A stretch of DNA of 14,389 nt from positions 1 to 14,389 of the forward strand of contig JAEWLN010000010.1 in NCBI GenBank assembly GCA_023457535.1. Direction: 5' to 3'. The position numbers and the translations under genes are program-made. The stretch comes from Bacteroidota bacterium. GTDB lineage: Bacteria > Bacteroidota > Bacteroidia > Flavobacteriales > Flavobacteriaceae. Each line of letters opens with the position of its first letter. The first letter of the stretch is position 1. Positions 7,981 to 14,310 of the stretch are shown here, piece after piece. Below the pieces are notes generated by a model. It was not told where the DNA came from. It did no database searches and saw only the letters and a program-made list of their open reading frames with translations.

Positions 7981-8046
7981 ATGAAACCTTTCTGGATTGA
8001 TTTGCTGTCACACCTGAAATTCCTCATCAAGCGAAACCCCGAATGA
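7981..8046 (+). CDS. Possible 21-residue small protein or upstream ORF
   Basis: ATG to TGA encodes MKPFWIDLLSHLKFLIKRNP plus a final E. The peptide looks like a short amphipathic or hydrophobic helix with basic flanks. I do not recognise it. It lacks a Shine-Dalgarno sequence, but its ATG begins 5 bases after a -7-like box, the same geometry as at uvrC. It is not rich in tyrosine (none), with two Phe and one Trp, so it is a poor candidate for a classical tyrosine attenuation leader peptide. Chance occurrence is quite possible for an ORF this short. Confidence 0.25.
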   Translation: MKPFWIDLLSHLKFLIKRNPE

Positions 8047-8053
8047 GCTTGGT

Positions 8054-8090
8054 AATTATTAATTGCGAGATTATTAATAATTAATTGATC
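8054..8090. promoter_or_regulatory. AT-rich palindromic element, candidate operator for the hmgA operon
   Basis: The 12-bp perfect palindrome ATTATTAATAAT lies at 8070-8081. The nine bases ATTATTAAT occur both inside it and again at 8055-8063, giving a partial direct repeat. This nearly pure A/T block ends 5 bases before the hmgA ATG. Its position suits a repressor or activator site for the tyrosine-degradation operon, but AT-rich intergenic DNA produces such patterns easily. Confidence 0.3.
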
Positions 8091-8095
8091 AAGTT

Positions 8096-9253
8096 ATGCC
8101 AATTTACCACCAACTCGGAAGTTTTCCGCAAAAGCGCCATACCATTTTTGAAAAACCGGATGGCGGCTATTATTACGAACAATTGTTCGGCACGGAAGGG
8201 TTCCACGGACATTCCTCGCTATCTTATCACGTGCATCGGCCTACACAGGTCAAAGAAATAATACGATCCTATTCGGTTGAACCCAAAATTGCTATCGGCA
8301 AGAACATCAAGGCGCTGTTACTCAAAGGTTTTGAACTTCAGCCTGCAGCCGATTTTCTCGAGAGCCGCAAACCGATGCTCGTTAATTCCGATTGCACGAT
8401 CGGACTGGCCGCGCCGCAGGAATCACTGACCAGCTATTTCTACAAAAACGCTGATTCGGACGAAATGCTGTTCATCCACAAGGGCAAAGGCAAATTGCGT
8501 ACGATGCTGGGCAATATTCCTTTTGAATACGGCGACTATCTGATCATTCCGCGCGGTATGATTTACCAGATTGAATTTGAGACGGCCGATAACAGATTGT
8601 TTTACGTCGAATCGCACGCCCCGTTTTATACGCCCAAACGCTACAAGAACGCATCGGGCCAAATGCTCGAGCACGCGCCATTTTGCGAGCGCGATTTCAA
8701 ATTGCCGACGGAGCTCGAAACGCATGACGAAAAAGGCGATTTTGTGATCAAGATCAAAAAGGAAAACATGATCCACGAGGTAGTTTATGCCACGCATCCG
8801 TTTGACGTGATCGGATGGGACGGCTATAACTTCCCGTACGGATTTTCGATCCACAATTTTGAACCCATTACCGGCCGCGTGCACCAACCGCCCCCGGTAC
8901 ACCAAACGTTTGAAACGTCCACTTTTGTGGTTTGTTCTTTTTGCCCGCGTTTGTACGATTACCATCCCAAGGCGATCCCGGCGCCGTACAACCATTCGAA
9001 CATCGACTCAGATGAAGTGCTGTATTACGTAGACGGCGATTTTATGAGTCGCAACAACATAGAGGTGGGGCACATTACCCTGCATCCTAAAGGCATTCCG
9101 CACGGGCCTGCACCGGGTGCAATGGAACGCAGCATCGGCAAGACGGAAACGGAAGAACTCGCCGTTATGGTCGATACGTTCAGGCCGCTCATGGTCACTG
9201 AAGAAGCGATGGGTCTCGACGACGGTCAATACTATAAATCATGGACAGAATAG
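8096..9253 (+). CDS. hmgA: Homogentisate 1,2-dioxygenase
   Basis: This cytoplasmic Fe(II) ring-cleavage enzyme converts homogentisate to maleylacetoacetate, the committed step of tyrosine and phenylalanine breakdown. At 385 residues it is shorter than the roughly 430-445 of proteobacterial and human enzymes, as I believe is usual in Bacteroidota. The conserved C-terminal half is clear: GWDGYNFPYGFSIHNFEPI (240-258), VHQ (268-270, probably the region of the active-site base), and the iron ligands inferred as H300 (APYNHSN), E307 (DSDEVLYY) and H336 (GIPHGP). Spacing from H300 to H336 equals that between human H335 and H371; E307 is one residue further from the first His than in the human enzyme. 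It heads an operon with the CCC-motif gene (13-base overlap) and hpd. Identification is reinforced by hpd being two genes downstream. Confidence 0.93.
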   Translation: MPIYHQLGSFPQKRHTIFEKPDGGYYYEQLFGTEGFHGHSSLSYHVHRPTQVKEIIRSYSVEPKIAIGKNIKALLLKGFELQPAADFLESRKPMLVNSDCTIGLAAPQESLTSYFYKNADSDEMLFIHKGKGKLRTMLGNIPFEYGDYLIIPRGMIYQIEFETADNRLFYVESHAPFYTPKRYKNASGQMLEHAPFCERDFKLPTELETHDEKGDFVIKIKKENMIHEVVYATHPFDVIGWDGYNFPYGFSIHNFEPITGRVHQPPPVHQTFETSTFVVCSFCPRLYDYHPKAIPAPYNHSNIDSDEVLYYVDGDFMSRNNIEVGHITLHPKGIPHGPAPGAMERSIGKTETEELAVMVDTFRPLMVTEEAMGLDDGQYYKSWTE

Positions 9254-9723
9254 ACAATAAATTGCCCGGCGATCCGGCGGCGCTGATTCTTGCGATCGTA
9301 TCGCTGTTGGTCCTGTTTTTGGGCTGCTGCTGCGGATTGTTCGCTATTTTGTCGCTCACGTTGAGCATCATCGGACTGGTCATGGCCGGCAAGGCGCTTT
9401 CGCAATTTGGTTTGCAAACCGATCATTATGCGGTGGCGAGTTACAAGAATATGAATACGGCCAAAATCCTGAGCATCGTGGGAATTGTGCTGAGCGCACT
9501 GTTGCTTTTAGGACAGGCGGTGTTCTGGTTCAACAGCGGAGCGCAGATTTCGCGCGAACTTTTTGAAGAATTCCAACGCAACGGACGTGTGGACCGCACG
9601 TGGAGTTGGGACGATGAAACCGCAACAGAATCGGTCGAAAATGGCGCTGCAGGGGAAATCATATTGAAAAAACAAGGCGATTCGATCGTAATTGATTCGT
9701 CACAAACAAAAACACAACAATAA
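9241..9723 (+). CDS. CCC-motif / DUF4190-like small membrane protein
   Basis: This 160-residue protein resembles the small Bacteroidota membrane proteins named for a triple-cysteine motif (related to DUF4190); function unknown. Two hydrophobic segments (about 13-29 and 32-50) flank the cysteines at 29-31 in FLGCCCGLF. A third lies at about 75-96, followed by a polar C-terminal tail of about 60 residues rich in acidic, Ser/Thr and Gln residues. The ATG lies inside hmgA, giving a 13-base overlap; the next in-frame Met is residue 48, which would delete the first helices, so the early start is preferred. It is followed 8 bases later by hpd. Its place between two cytosolic dioxygenases suggests co-regulation with tyrosine breakdown, but no mechanism can be read from it. 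Confidence 0.88.
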   Translation: MDRIDNKLPGDPAALILAIVSLLVLFLGCCCGLFAILSLTLSIIGLVMAGKALSQFGLQTDHYAVASYKNMNTAKILSIVGIVLSALLLLGQAVFWFNSGAQISRELFEEFQRNGRVDRTWSWDDETATESVENGAAGEIILKKQGDSIVIDSSQTKTQQ

Positions 9724-9731
9724 TCATTATT

Positions 9732-10892
9732 ATGTCAAAAGAAGTAAAATCCGTTGAATACGGACTCGAAAAAATATTTGAAGGCGCTCAGGATTTCCTG
9801 CCGCTTTTGGGAACCGATTATGTCGAATTATACGTCGGCAACGCCAAACAGGCAGCCCATTTTTATAAAACGGCATTTGGATTTCAGTCATTGGCGTATG
9901 CCGGATTGGAAACAGGCGTGCGCGACCGGGCATCGTATGTGCTCCAGCAAGATAAAATACGGCTCGTACTGACCACGCCGCTGACGCAGGATTCGCCGAT
10001 CAACGACCACCTTAAAAAGCACGGCGACGGCGTAAAAGTCGCAGCGCTGTGGGTGGAAGATGCCCGTAGTGCGTTTGAAGAAACGACCAGACGTGGCGCC
10101 AAACCGTTTCTTGAACCTATGGTCGAGCAGGACGAATTTGGCGAAGTGGTGCGCTCGGGGATTTACACCTATGGTGAAACGGTGCACATTTTTGTTGAAC
10201 GCAAAAATTACAACGGCGTGTTTTTGCCGGGTTACAAAGAGTGGAAATCGGATTACAATCCTGCGCCAACCGGGCTCAAATACATCGATCACATGGTGGG
10301 CAACGTAGGTTGGGGCGAGATGAACACGTGGGTAAAATGGTATGAGGAAGTGATGGGATTTGTCAATTTCCTGTCTTTTGACGACAAACAAATCAACACT
10401 GAGTATTCAGCCCTGATGTCTAAAGTGATGTCCAATGGCAACGGACGCATCAAATTCCCGATCAACGAGCCCGCAGAAGGCAAGAAAAAATCGCAAATCG
10501 AGGAATACCTGGATTTTTACGGCGGACCGGGCATCCAGCACGTGGCCATCGCGACTGATAATATTATTGCGACGGTGTCTGAACTGCGCGCGCGCGGCGT
10601 GGAATTTTTGTCGGCCCCGCCACGCGCTTACTACGAGGAAGTGCCCAAACGACTTGGCAATCACATGAGCATGATGAAAGAAGATTTGTCTGAAGTAGAG
10701 CGACTTGCCATTTTGGTCGATGCTGACGAAGAAGGTTATCTGCTGCAAATTTTTACCAAGCCGTTGCAGGACCGTCCAACGTTGTTTTTCGAGATCATCC
10801 AGCGCATGGGTGCCAAAGGTTTTGGGGCCGGAAACTTTAAAGCATTGTTCGAATCGATCGAACGCGAACAGGAATTGCGCGGAACTTTATAA
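9732..10892 (+). CDS. hpd: 4-hydroxyphenylpyruvate dioxygenase
   Basis: HPPD is an Fe(II), alpha-keto-acid dioxygenase that turns 4-hydroxyphenylpyruvate into homogentisate, the substrate of HmgA. The 386-residue length is typical. Two vicinal-oxygen-chelate domains are seen: an N-terminal half starting DYVELYVGNAKQAAHFY (29-45) and a catalytic C-terminal half. The iron-binding triad is H187 (YIDHMVGNV), H270 (GIQHVAIAT) and E354 (FFEIIQR). The C-terminal GFGAGNFKALFESIEREQ (363-380) is the helix known to gate the active site. Gene order hmgA, membrane protein, hpd with an 8-base gap indicates one transcript. No strong terminator follows immediately; the first good one is 200 bases downstream. 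Confidence 0.97.
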   Translation: MSKEVKSVEYGLEKIFEGAQDFLPLLGTDYVELYVGNAKQAAHFYKTAFGFQSLAYAGLETGVRDRASYVLQQDKIRLVLTTPLTQDSPINDHLKKHGDGVKVAALWVEDARSAFEETTRRGAKPFLEPMVEQDEFGEVVRSGIYTYGETVHIFVERKNYNGVFLPGYKEWKSDYNPAPTGLKYIDHMVGNVGWGEMNTWVKWYEEVMGFVNFLSFDDKQINTEYSALMSKVMSNGNGRIKFPINEPAEGKKKSQIEEYLDFYGGPGIQHVAIATDNIIATVSELRARGVEFLSAPPRAYYEEVPKRLGNHMSMMKEDLSEVERLAILVDADEEGYLLQIFTKPLQDRPTLFFEIIQRMGAKGFGAGNFKALFESIEREQELRGTL

Positions 10893-10972
10893 AGGCGTAC
10901 AAATTTTGCATTATCCAAAATTTCAAGCTTGAGTTTGGTGATAAATTGCTAAATGATGTGTTAAAGTCAATT

Positions 10973-11009
10973 TTTGCCTAAGATAATGTAATTTATTGAC
11001 CTACCTTTG
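10973..11009 (+). promoter_or_regulatory. First promoter (P1) in the hpd-DUF3108 gap
   Basis: TACCTTTG at 11002-11009, followed by C, matches the Bacteroidota -7 box exactly. A TTTG at 10973-10976 is 25 bases upstream, longer than the ideal 17-23. Transcription would start near 11015 and, because a terminator lies at 11094-11127, would produce a short RNA unless read-through occurs. Confidence 0.45.
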
Positions 11010-11014
11010 CAGAG

Positions 11015-11127
11015 CAAAAAGAGAAGGAGTGGTTTCCTTCAATTTTGATGTAAATTTTTCATAATTTATAGTTTTTTGGTTGGTTAATAGCATAAAAACC
11101 CGGTCATTAATTTGATTGGGTTTTTTT
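11015..11127 (+). ncRNA. Candidate small RNA (about 110 nt) or terminated leader
   Basis: The stretch is bounded by a consensus -7 box (11002-11009) and an intrinsic terminator (11094-11127), with no ORF between them; an ATG at 11048 is followed at once by TAA. A 5' hairpin GAAGGA / TCCTTC with loop GTGGTT lies at 11023-11040, and the terminator forms the 3' hairpin. I do not recognise a known family. The alternatives are an attenuated leader of the DUF3108 operon, or simply the long 3' untranslated end of the hmgA-hpd transcript. Confidence 0.35.
11094..11127 (+). terminator. Intrinsic terminator between hpd and the DUF3108 gene
   Basis: AAAAACCCGGTCA (11094-11106) pairs with TGATTGGGTTTTT (11113-11125) in a 13-bp stem with two G-T wobbles and a 6-base loop. 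The T-run continues to 11127. Orientation is rightward. It could end the hpd transcript, the candidate RNA from P1, or both. Confidence 0.75.
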
Positions 11128-11142
11128 GTTTTGGTACCTTTG
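11111..11142 (+). promoter_or_regulatory. Second promoter (P2), for the DUF3108-kynA-M23 operon
   Basis: TTTG at 11111-11114 and TACCTTTG at 11135-11142 match the Bacteroidota -33 and -7 boxes exactly with 20 bases between. Transcription would begin near 11148, giving a leader of about 34 bases to the ATG at 11182. The -33 box lies in the loop and right arm of the preceding terminator. Confidence 0.7.
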
Positions 11143-11181
11143 GAATAAAAATTGCTTGGCCGGCCAAAAAAAAGAAAAAGA

Positions 11182-11958
11182 ATGAAGAAATTACTGGTAT
11201 TGGCGCTTGTCGTTTCCACGTTCGGATTCAGCAGTGCCGAGAAAGAACGGGCCTTTGACGTGGGCGAATGGTTCAAGTTCAGGGTACACTACGGATTGAT
11301 CAACGCAGGATATGCCACACTAGAAGTCAAAGAGGCCACGCGCAACAACAAAAAGGTCTACCATGCCGTAGGTCGCGGTTACACGAGCGGCATGTCGCGG
11401 TTCTTCTTCAAGGTGGAAGACAATTACGAAAGTTATTTTGACAAAGAAACCGGCAAACCCTATCAATTTGTCCGAAAGATAGACGAGGGCGGCTACACCA
11501 AAAATCAGGAAGGCTTTTTTGACCAGGCCAATAACCGCGTCCGCGTCAAGGACCACAAAAACAAAACGGAGGCTACTTTCGTGGTGAGTGAAAATGTTCA
11601 GGACATCGTTTCTACGTTTTACTATCTTAGGAACTATCCTGAAATCGACCGGATGAAAGTGGGCGAGTCTGTTATGGTGGACATGTTCTTTGATAATGAG
11701 ATCATCAAATTCAAGTTAAAATTTATCGGGACCGAGGATATAAAAACTAAATTTGGCGTCGTCCCATGCATGGTATTCCGCCCGCTCGTACAGTCCGGCC
11801 GCGTGTTTAAGGAGCAGGAAAGTTTAACGGTCTGGATATCAGATGATGACAATAAAGTACCCGTCAGCATCAAGGCCAGTTTAGCAGTTGGCTCGCTCAA
11901 AGCGGATATTGATGGCGTCAAAGGACTCAAATACCCGCTCAAAATAAAAGGAAAATAA
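11182..11958 (+). CDS. DUF3108 domain-containing exported protein
   Basis: This 258-residue protein has a signal peptide, MKKLLVLALVVSTFGFSSA, with likely cleavage before EKERAFDVGE. The mature part matches DUF3108: FDVGEWFKFRVHYGLINAGY near the N-terminus, then predicted beta-rich segments including TFYYLRNYP and GVVPCMVFRPLVQSGRVF. The function of the family is not known; a periplasmic or outer-membrane-associated role is inferred. The frame is open to a TTG at 11152, but that would add ten residues (LGRPKKRKR preceding the signal peptide) and would start almost at the predicted transcription start, so the ATG at 11182 with its A-rich upstream stretch is preferred. kynA starts 2 bases after its stop, so the two are co-transcribed. 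Confidence 0.88.
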   Translation: MKKLLVLALVVSTFGFSSAEKERAFDVGEWFKFRVHYGLINAGYATLEVKEATRNNKKVYHAVGRGYTSGMSRFFFKVEDNYESYFDKETGKPYQFVRKIDEGGYTKNQEGFFDQANNRVRVKDHKNKTEATFVVSENVQDIVSTFYYLRNYPEIDRMKVGESVMVDMFFDNEIIKFKLKFIGTEDIKTKFGVVPCMVFRPLVQSGRVFKEQESLTVWISDDDNKVPVSIKASLAVGSLKADIDGVKGLKYPLKIKGK

Positions 11959-11960
11959 CA

Positions 11961-12893
11961 ATGAGCCTGACCAACCAAACCACAAACATTCTTCACGATC
12001 TAGACGAAAAATTCAAAGCCATCGGTCAAAAAACCGATACGCACCTCGAGGGTCTGCTGTGGGCCAAACCGATTACTTACTGGGATTACATCCAACCCGA
12101 TGCATTGCTGAACCTGCAAATCCAGCGCACTACATTGCCCGATGAAATGGTGTTTATCATGTACCACCAGATCAACGAATTGCTTTTCAAGATGATTTTG
12201 TGGGAAATCAACCAGGTTTGTCACCATCCTCAGCCCGACACCGCTTTTTTTACAGAGAAACTGCGCCGCATCAGCCGGTACTTTGACATGCTGACCACGT
12301 CGTTCGACATCATGGGCGACGGGATGGAAGTGGCGCAATACATGAAATTCCGCAACACGCTTACCCCGGCCAGCGGATTCCAGAGCGCGCAATACCGGTT
12401 GATCGAATTTGCATCAACCGATTTGATCAATCTGATCGATTACCGCTTCCGTGCTACGATCGACCGCAACACGCCGTATGAACACGCCCTTGAGCACCTC
12501 TATTGGCAGGCCGCGGGCAAAGACCACCAAACGGGTGAAAAATCGTATCTTTTGGCCGAATTCGAGCGCAAGTACAAGGATTTGTTTCTGCGCGAGATGG
12601 AATCGTACAACACGATCAACCTTTGGCGCAAATTCAAGCAATTGCCTGAATCCGACCAGCAGAATCCCGAGTTGGTCGCGGCCATGCGCCACTACGACCA
12701 TACCGTCAACGTGACTTGGGTCATGGGCCATTTGAACGCCGCGCGCAAATATATTGATTCCGGACAGGGCGTCGCAGAAGCAACCGGCGGCAGCGACTGG
12801 AAAAAATACATGCATCCCAAATTCCAGCGACGGATTTTTTTTCCGGAATTGTGGAGCCAGGACGAACTCAAAAACTGGGGAGAAGAAAAATAA
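11961..12893 (+). CDS. kynA: Tryptophan 2,3-dioxygenase
   Basis: TDO is a haem enzyme that opens the indole ring of L-tryptophan to give N-formylkynurenine, first step of the kynurenine route. The 310-residue protein has THLEGLLWAKPITYWDYI (27-44) with the family's Y-x-x-Y/L-like N-terminal segment, MVFIMYHQINELLFK (63-77) with the distal-pocket H69, FQSAQYR (140-146) with the substrate-carboxylate Arg R146, and GHLNAARKYI (256-265), whose H257 is the likely proximal haem ligand. TGGSDW (275-280) contains the Thr (T275) that contacts substrate in Xanthomonas TDO. ELLFK replaces the more common ELWFK, and GGSDW replaces GGSSG/GGTSG. No other kynurenine-pathway gene is in the window. It lies between two cell-envelope genes in a three-gene operon. 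Confidence 0.93.
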   Translation: MSLTNQTTNILHDLDEKFKAIGQKTDTHLEGLLWAKPITYWDYIQPDALLNLQIQRTTLPDEMVFIMYHQINELLFKMILWEINQVCHHPQPDTAFFTEKLRRISRYFDMLTTSFDIMGDGMEVAQYMKFRNTLTPASGFQSAQYRLIEFASTDLINLIDYRFRATIDRNTPYEHALEHLYWQAAGKDHQTGEKSYLLAEFERKYKDLFLREMESYNTINLWRKFKQLPESDQQNPELVAAMRHYDHTVNVTWVMGHLNAARKYIDSGQGVAEATGGSDWKKYMHPKFQRRIFFPELWSQDELKNWGEEK

Positions 12894-12899
12894 ACCAAA

Positions 12900-14138
12900 A
12901 TGCCCGATTTGAGAAAAATACTCCCTTTCCTGCTTATTTTCACCACTTTGTTTTCGTGTAAAGAACCAGAGGAAACCCTGACCACTGAAGTGATAAGACC
13001 GCGCGTTCCGGTAGAAAACTTTGGGTTCAACCTCAATGATTTCAGCGTCGTGCACGATACAATCAGCAGTGGCGATACCTTTGGCAGCATACTCGAAAGC
13101 CAAAACCTTGATACGTTGCGCGTTTACGACATCGTCGGGCAAATCAGGGATGGATTTGACGTGCGGTCTATCCGAACCGGGAGACCGTTTACGCTGCTGC
13201 GCGAAAAAGGCCGTTACGCAAGGCTTCAGGCGTTTATTTACCAGCCAGACCGTCAAAGTTATTATGTGGTCGATTTGCGCGATTCGGTATCGGTCACCAA
13301 AAAAGTACGCCCGATATTGGTCAAAGAACGCACCATCGCCGGCGCACTCGACGGATCACTCTCGGAAGCACTCCAAAAAGAAAAGGTCGATATTGCTCTG
13401 GTATCTCAAATTACGAAAGTGTATGCGTGGTCGATCGATTTCTTCAAACTTAAAAAAGGCGATAAGTTTGCGATCACTTTTACAGAACGCTACATCGACG
13501 ATACGATCTACGACGGCGTCGACAGCCTTAAAGCTGCTTTTTTTGAATATAAAGGCAAGAAAATCTATGCATTTCCGTTCGAAAAGGTTCAAGGATCGGG
13601 TAAGCTTGCCTATTTTGACGAAGAAGGCAAAGCGCTCAAAAGCTTTTTTTTAAAGGCCCCGCTCAAATATGTCAACATCACTTCGCGTTTTGCGGCCAAC
13701 AGGCTCCATCCGGTCCAGAAAATCTGGAAAGCGCACAAAGGAACAGATTATGCGGCACCAACCGGAACGCCCATCATGACCACAGCGTCGGGCGTGGTCG
13801 AGCAAACCGGTTATACGGCAGGAAACGGCAATTTTGTCAAAGTCAAACACGACCGCACCTTTTCGACGCAGTATTTACACATGTCCAAAATTCTCGTGCG
13901 GCGCGGCCAACGCGTTACACAGGGCGATGTGATCGGGCGCGTAGGCAGTACCGGACTTGCCACAGGGCCGCATGTGTGTTACCGATTCTGGAAAAATGGC
14001 GTGCAAGTCGACGCCCTGCGGCTAAAGCTTCCAAACGCCGAGCCGATGAACAATAAAGATTTGCCGCGCTTTATGGCACACATGCAGCCACTCAAACGCC
14101 AGATCGACAGCATTGCCGCCCGAAAATTTAAGGAATAA
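12900..14138 (+). CDS. M23-family metallopeptidase, predicted lipoprotein
   Basis: This 412-residue protein is predicted to act on peptidoglycan in the envelope. The N-terminus, ending TLFSC with C20, is a lipoprotein signal. The next residues, KEPEE, are acidic-rich. A central OapA/LysM-like region around SVVHDTISSGDTFGSILES (49-67) precedes the catalytic LytM domain at about 255-375. That domain shows H279 and D283 in HKGTD (two zinc ligands), H327 in QYLHMSK, and H358 in GPHVCYRFWKNG. In the canonical HxH the second His is the third zinc ligand; here that position is C360. The domain is otherwise well conserved, so either Cys serves as ligand or activity is altered. It follows kynA by 6 bases and is the last gene of the P2 operon. 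Confidence 0.93.
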   Translation: MPDLRKILPFLLIFTTLFSCKEPEETLTTEVIRPRVPVENFGFNLNDFSVVHDTISSGDTFGSILESQNLDTLRVYDIVGQIRDGFDVRSIRTGRPFTLLREKGRYARLQAFIYQPDRQSYYVVDLRDSVSVTKKVRPILVKERTIAGALDGSLSEALQKEKVDIALVSQITKVYAWSIDFFKLKKGDKFAITFTERYIDDTIYDGVDSLKAAFFEYKGKKIYAFPFEKVQGSGKLAYFDEEGKALKSFFLKAPLKYVNITSRFAANRLHPVQKIWKAHKGTDYAAPTGTPIMTTASGVVEQTGYTAGNGNFVKVKHDRTFSTQYLHMSKILVRRGQRVTQGDVIGRVGSTGLATGPHVCYRFWKNGVQVDALRLKLPNAEPMNNKDLPRFMAHMQPLKRQIDSIAARKFKE

Positions 14139-14151
14139 GGGCTGTTTTTTA

Positions 14152-14180
14152 CACAAAGGCGATTTTTAAAATCGTTTGTG
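14152..14180. other. Hairpin after the M23 gene
   Basis: CACAAA (14152-14157) pairs with TTTGTG (14175-14180), and inside it CGATT (14160-14164) pairs with AATCG (14170-14174) around TTTAA, with a two-G bulge on the left. It begins 14 bases after the M23 stop. No T-run follows it on the plus strand (one precedes it), so it is only a weak terminator candidate; it may protect the 3' end of the mRNA. Confidence 0.4.
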
Positions 14181-14261
14181 CAATCCTTCGGGCCCCTCGA
14201 TGAGAATTTGTCAAATTGGCTGATATGGGCGTGGGGCCAATAGCTTTAGCAACATTATCGC

Positions 14262-14269
14262 TAAATTTG
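14262..14269 (+). promoter_or_regulatory. Candidate -7 box for pgi
   Basis: TAAATTTG matches TAnnTTTG exactly, 41 bases before the pgi ATG. No good TTTG is present at -33 spacing. The box overlaps the right arm of the inverted repeat TTTAGC (14245-14250) / GCTAAA (14260-14265), which could be a regulator-binding site. Confidence 0.45.
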
Positions 14270-14310
14270 CGATTTCTTAGCTTAACAATACGCCAAAAAA
14301 ATCAAGCAAT

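Larger units (their letters stand above)
10893..11181 (+). other. Intergenic region with two promoter-like elements and an internal terminator
   Basis: This 289-base AT-rich gap separates hpd from the DUF3108 gene. From left to right it holds a weak inverted repeat AAATTTTG (10901-10908) / CAAAATTT (10916-10923) without a T-run, a first -7 box TACCTTTG (11002-11009), a small hairpin GAAGGA (11023-11028) / TCCTTC (11035-11040), a strong intrinsic terminator (11094-11127), and a second promoter (11111-11142). No credible protein-coding ORF is present. Confidence 0.7.

Noticed and set aside
8423..8995. A 190-codon minus-strand frame inside hmgA
   Set aside because: The composition (many Arg, His, Val) is typical of a reverse-frame shadow and the plus-strand gene carries conserved iron-ligand motifs.
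10901..10923. AAATTTTG / CAAAATTT inverted repeat as the hpd terminator
   Set aside because: The stem is AT-only apart from the closing pair, and no T-run follows it; it is too weak to call.
11048..11053. ATG-TAA start-stop element inside the candidate RNA
   Set aside because: ATGTAA is expected by chance in AT-rich DNA, and the AAGGAG upstream is 20 bases away and part of a hairpin.
11152..11181. TTG start extending the DUF3108 protein by ten residues
   Set aside because: It would put a very basic stretch before a good signal peptide and would begin almost at the predicted transcription start; the ATG at 11182 is better.
12414..13256. A 280-codon minus-strand frame across the kynA-M23 junction
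   Set aside because: It is antisense to two well-supported genes, lacks any recognisable motif, and has no promoter-like element I could find.
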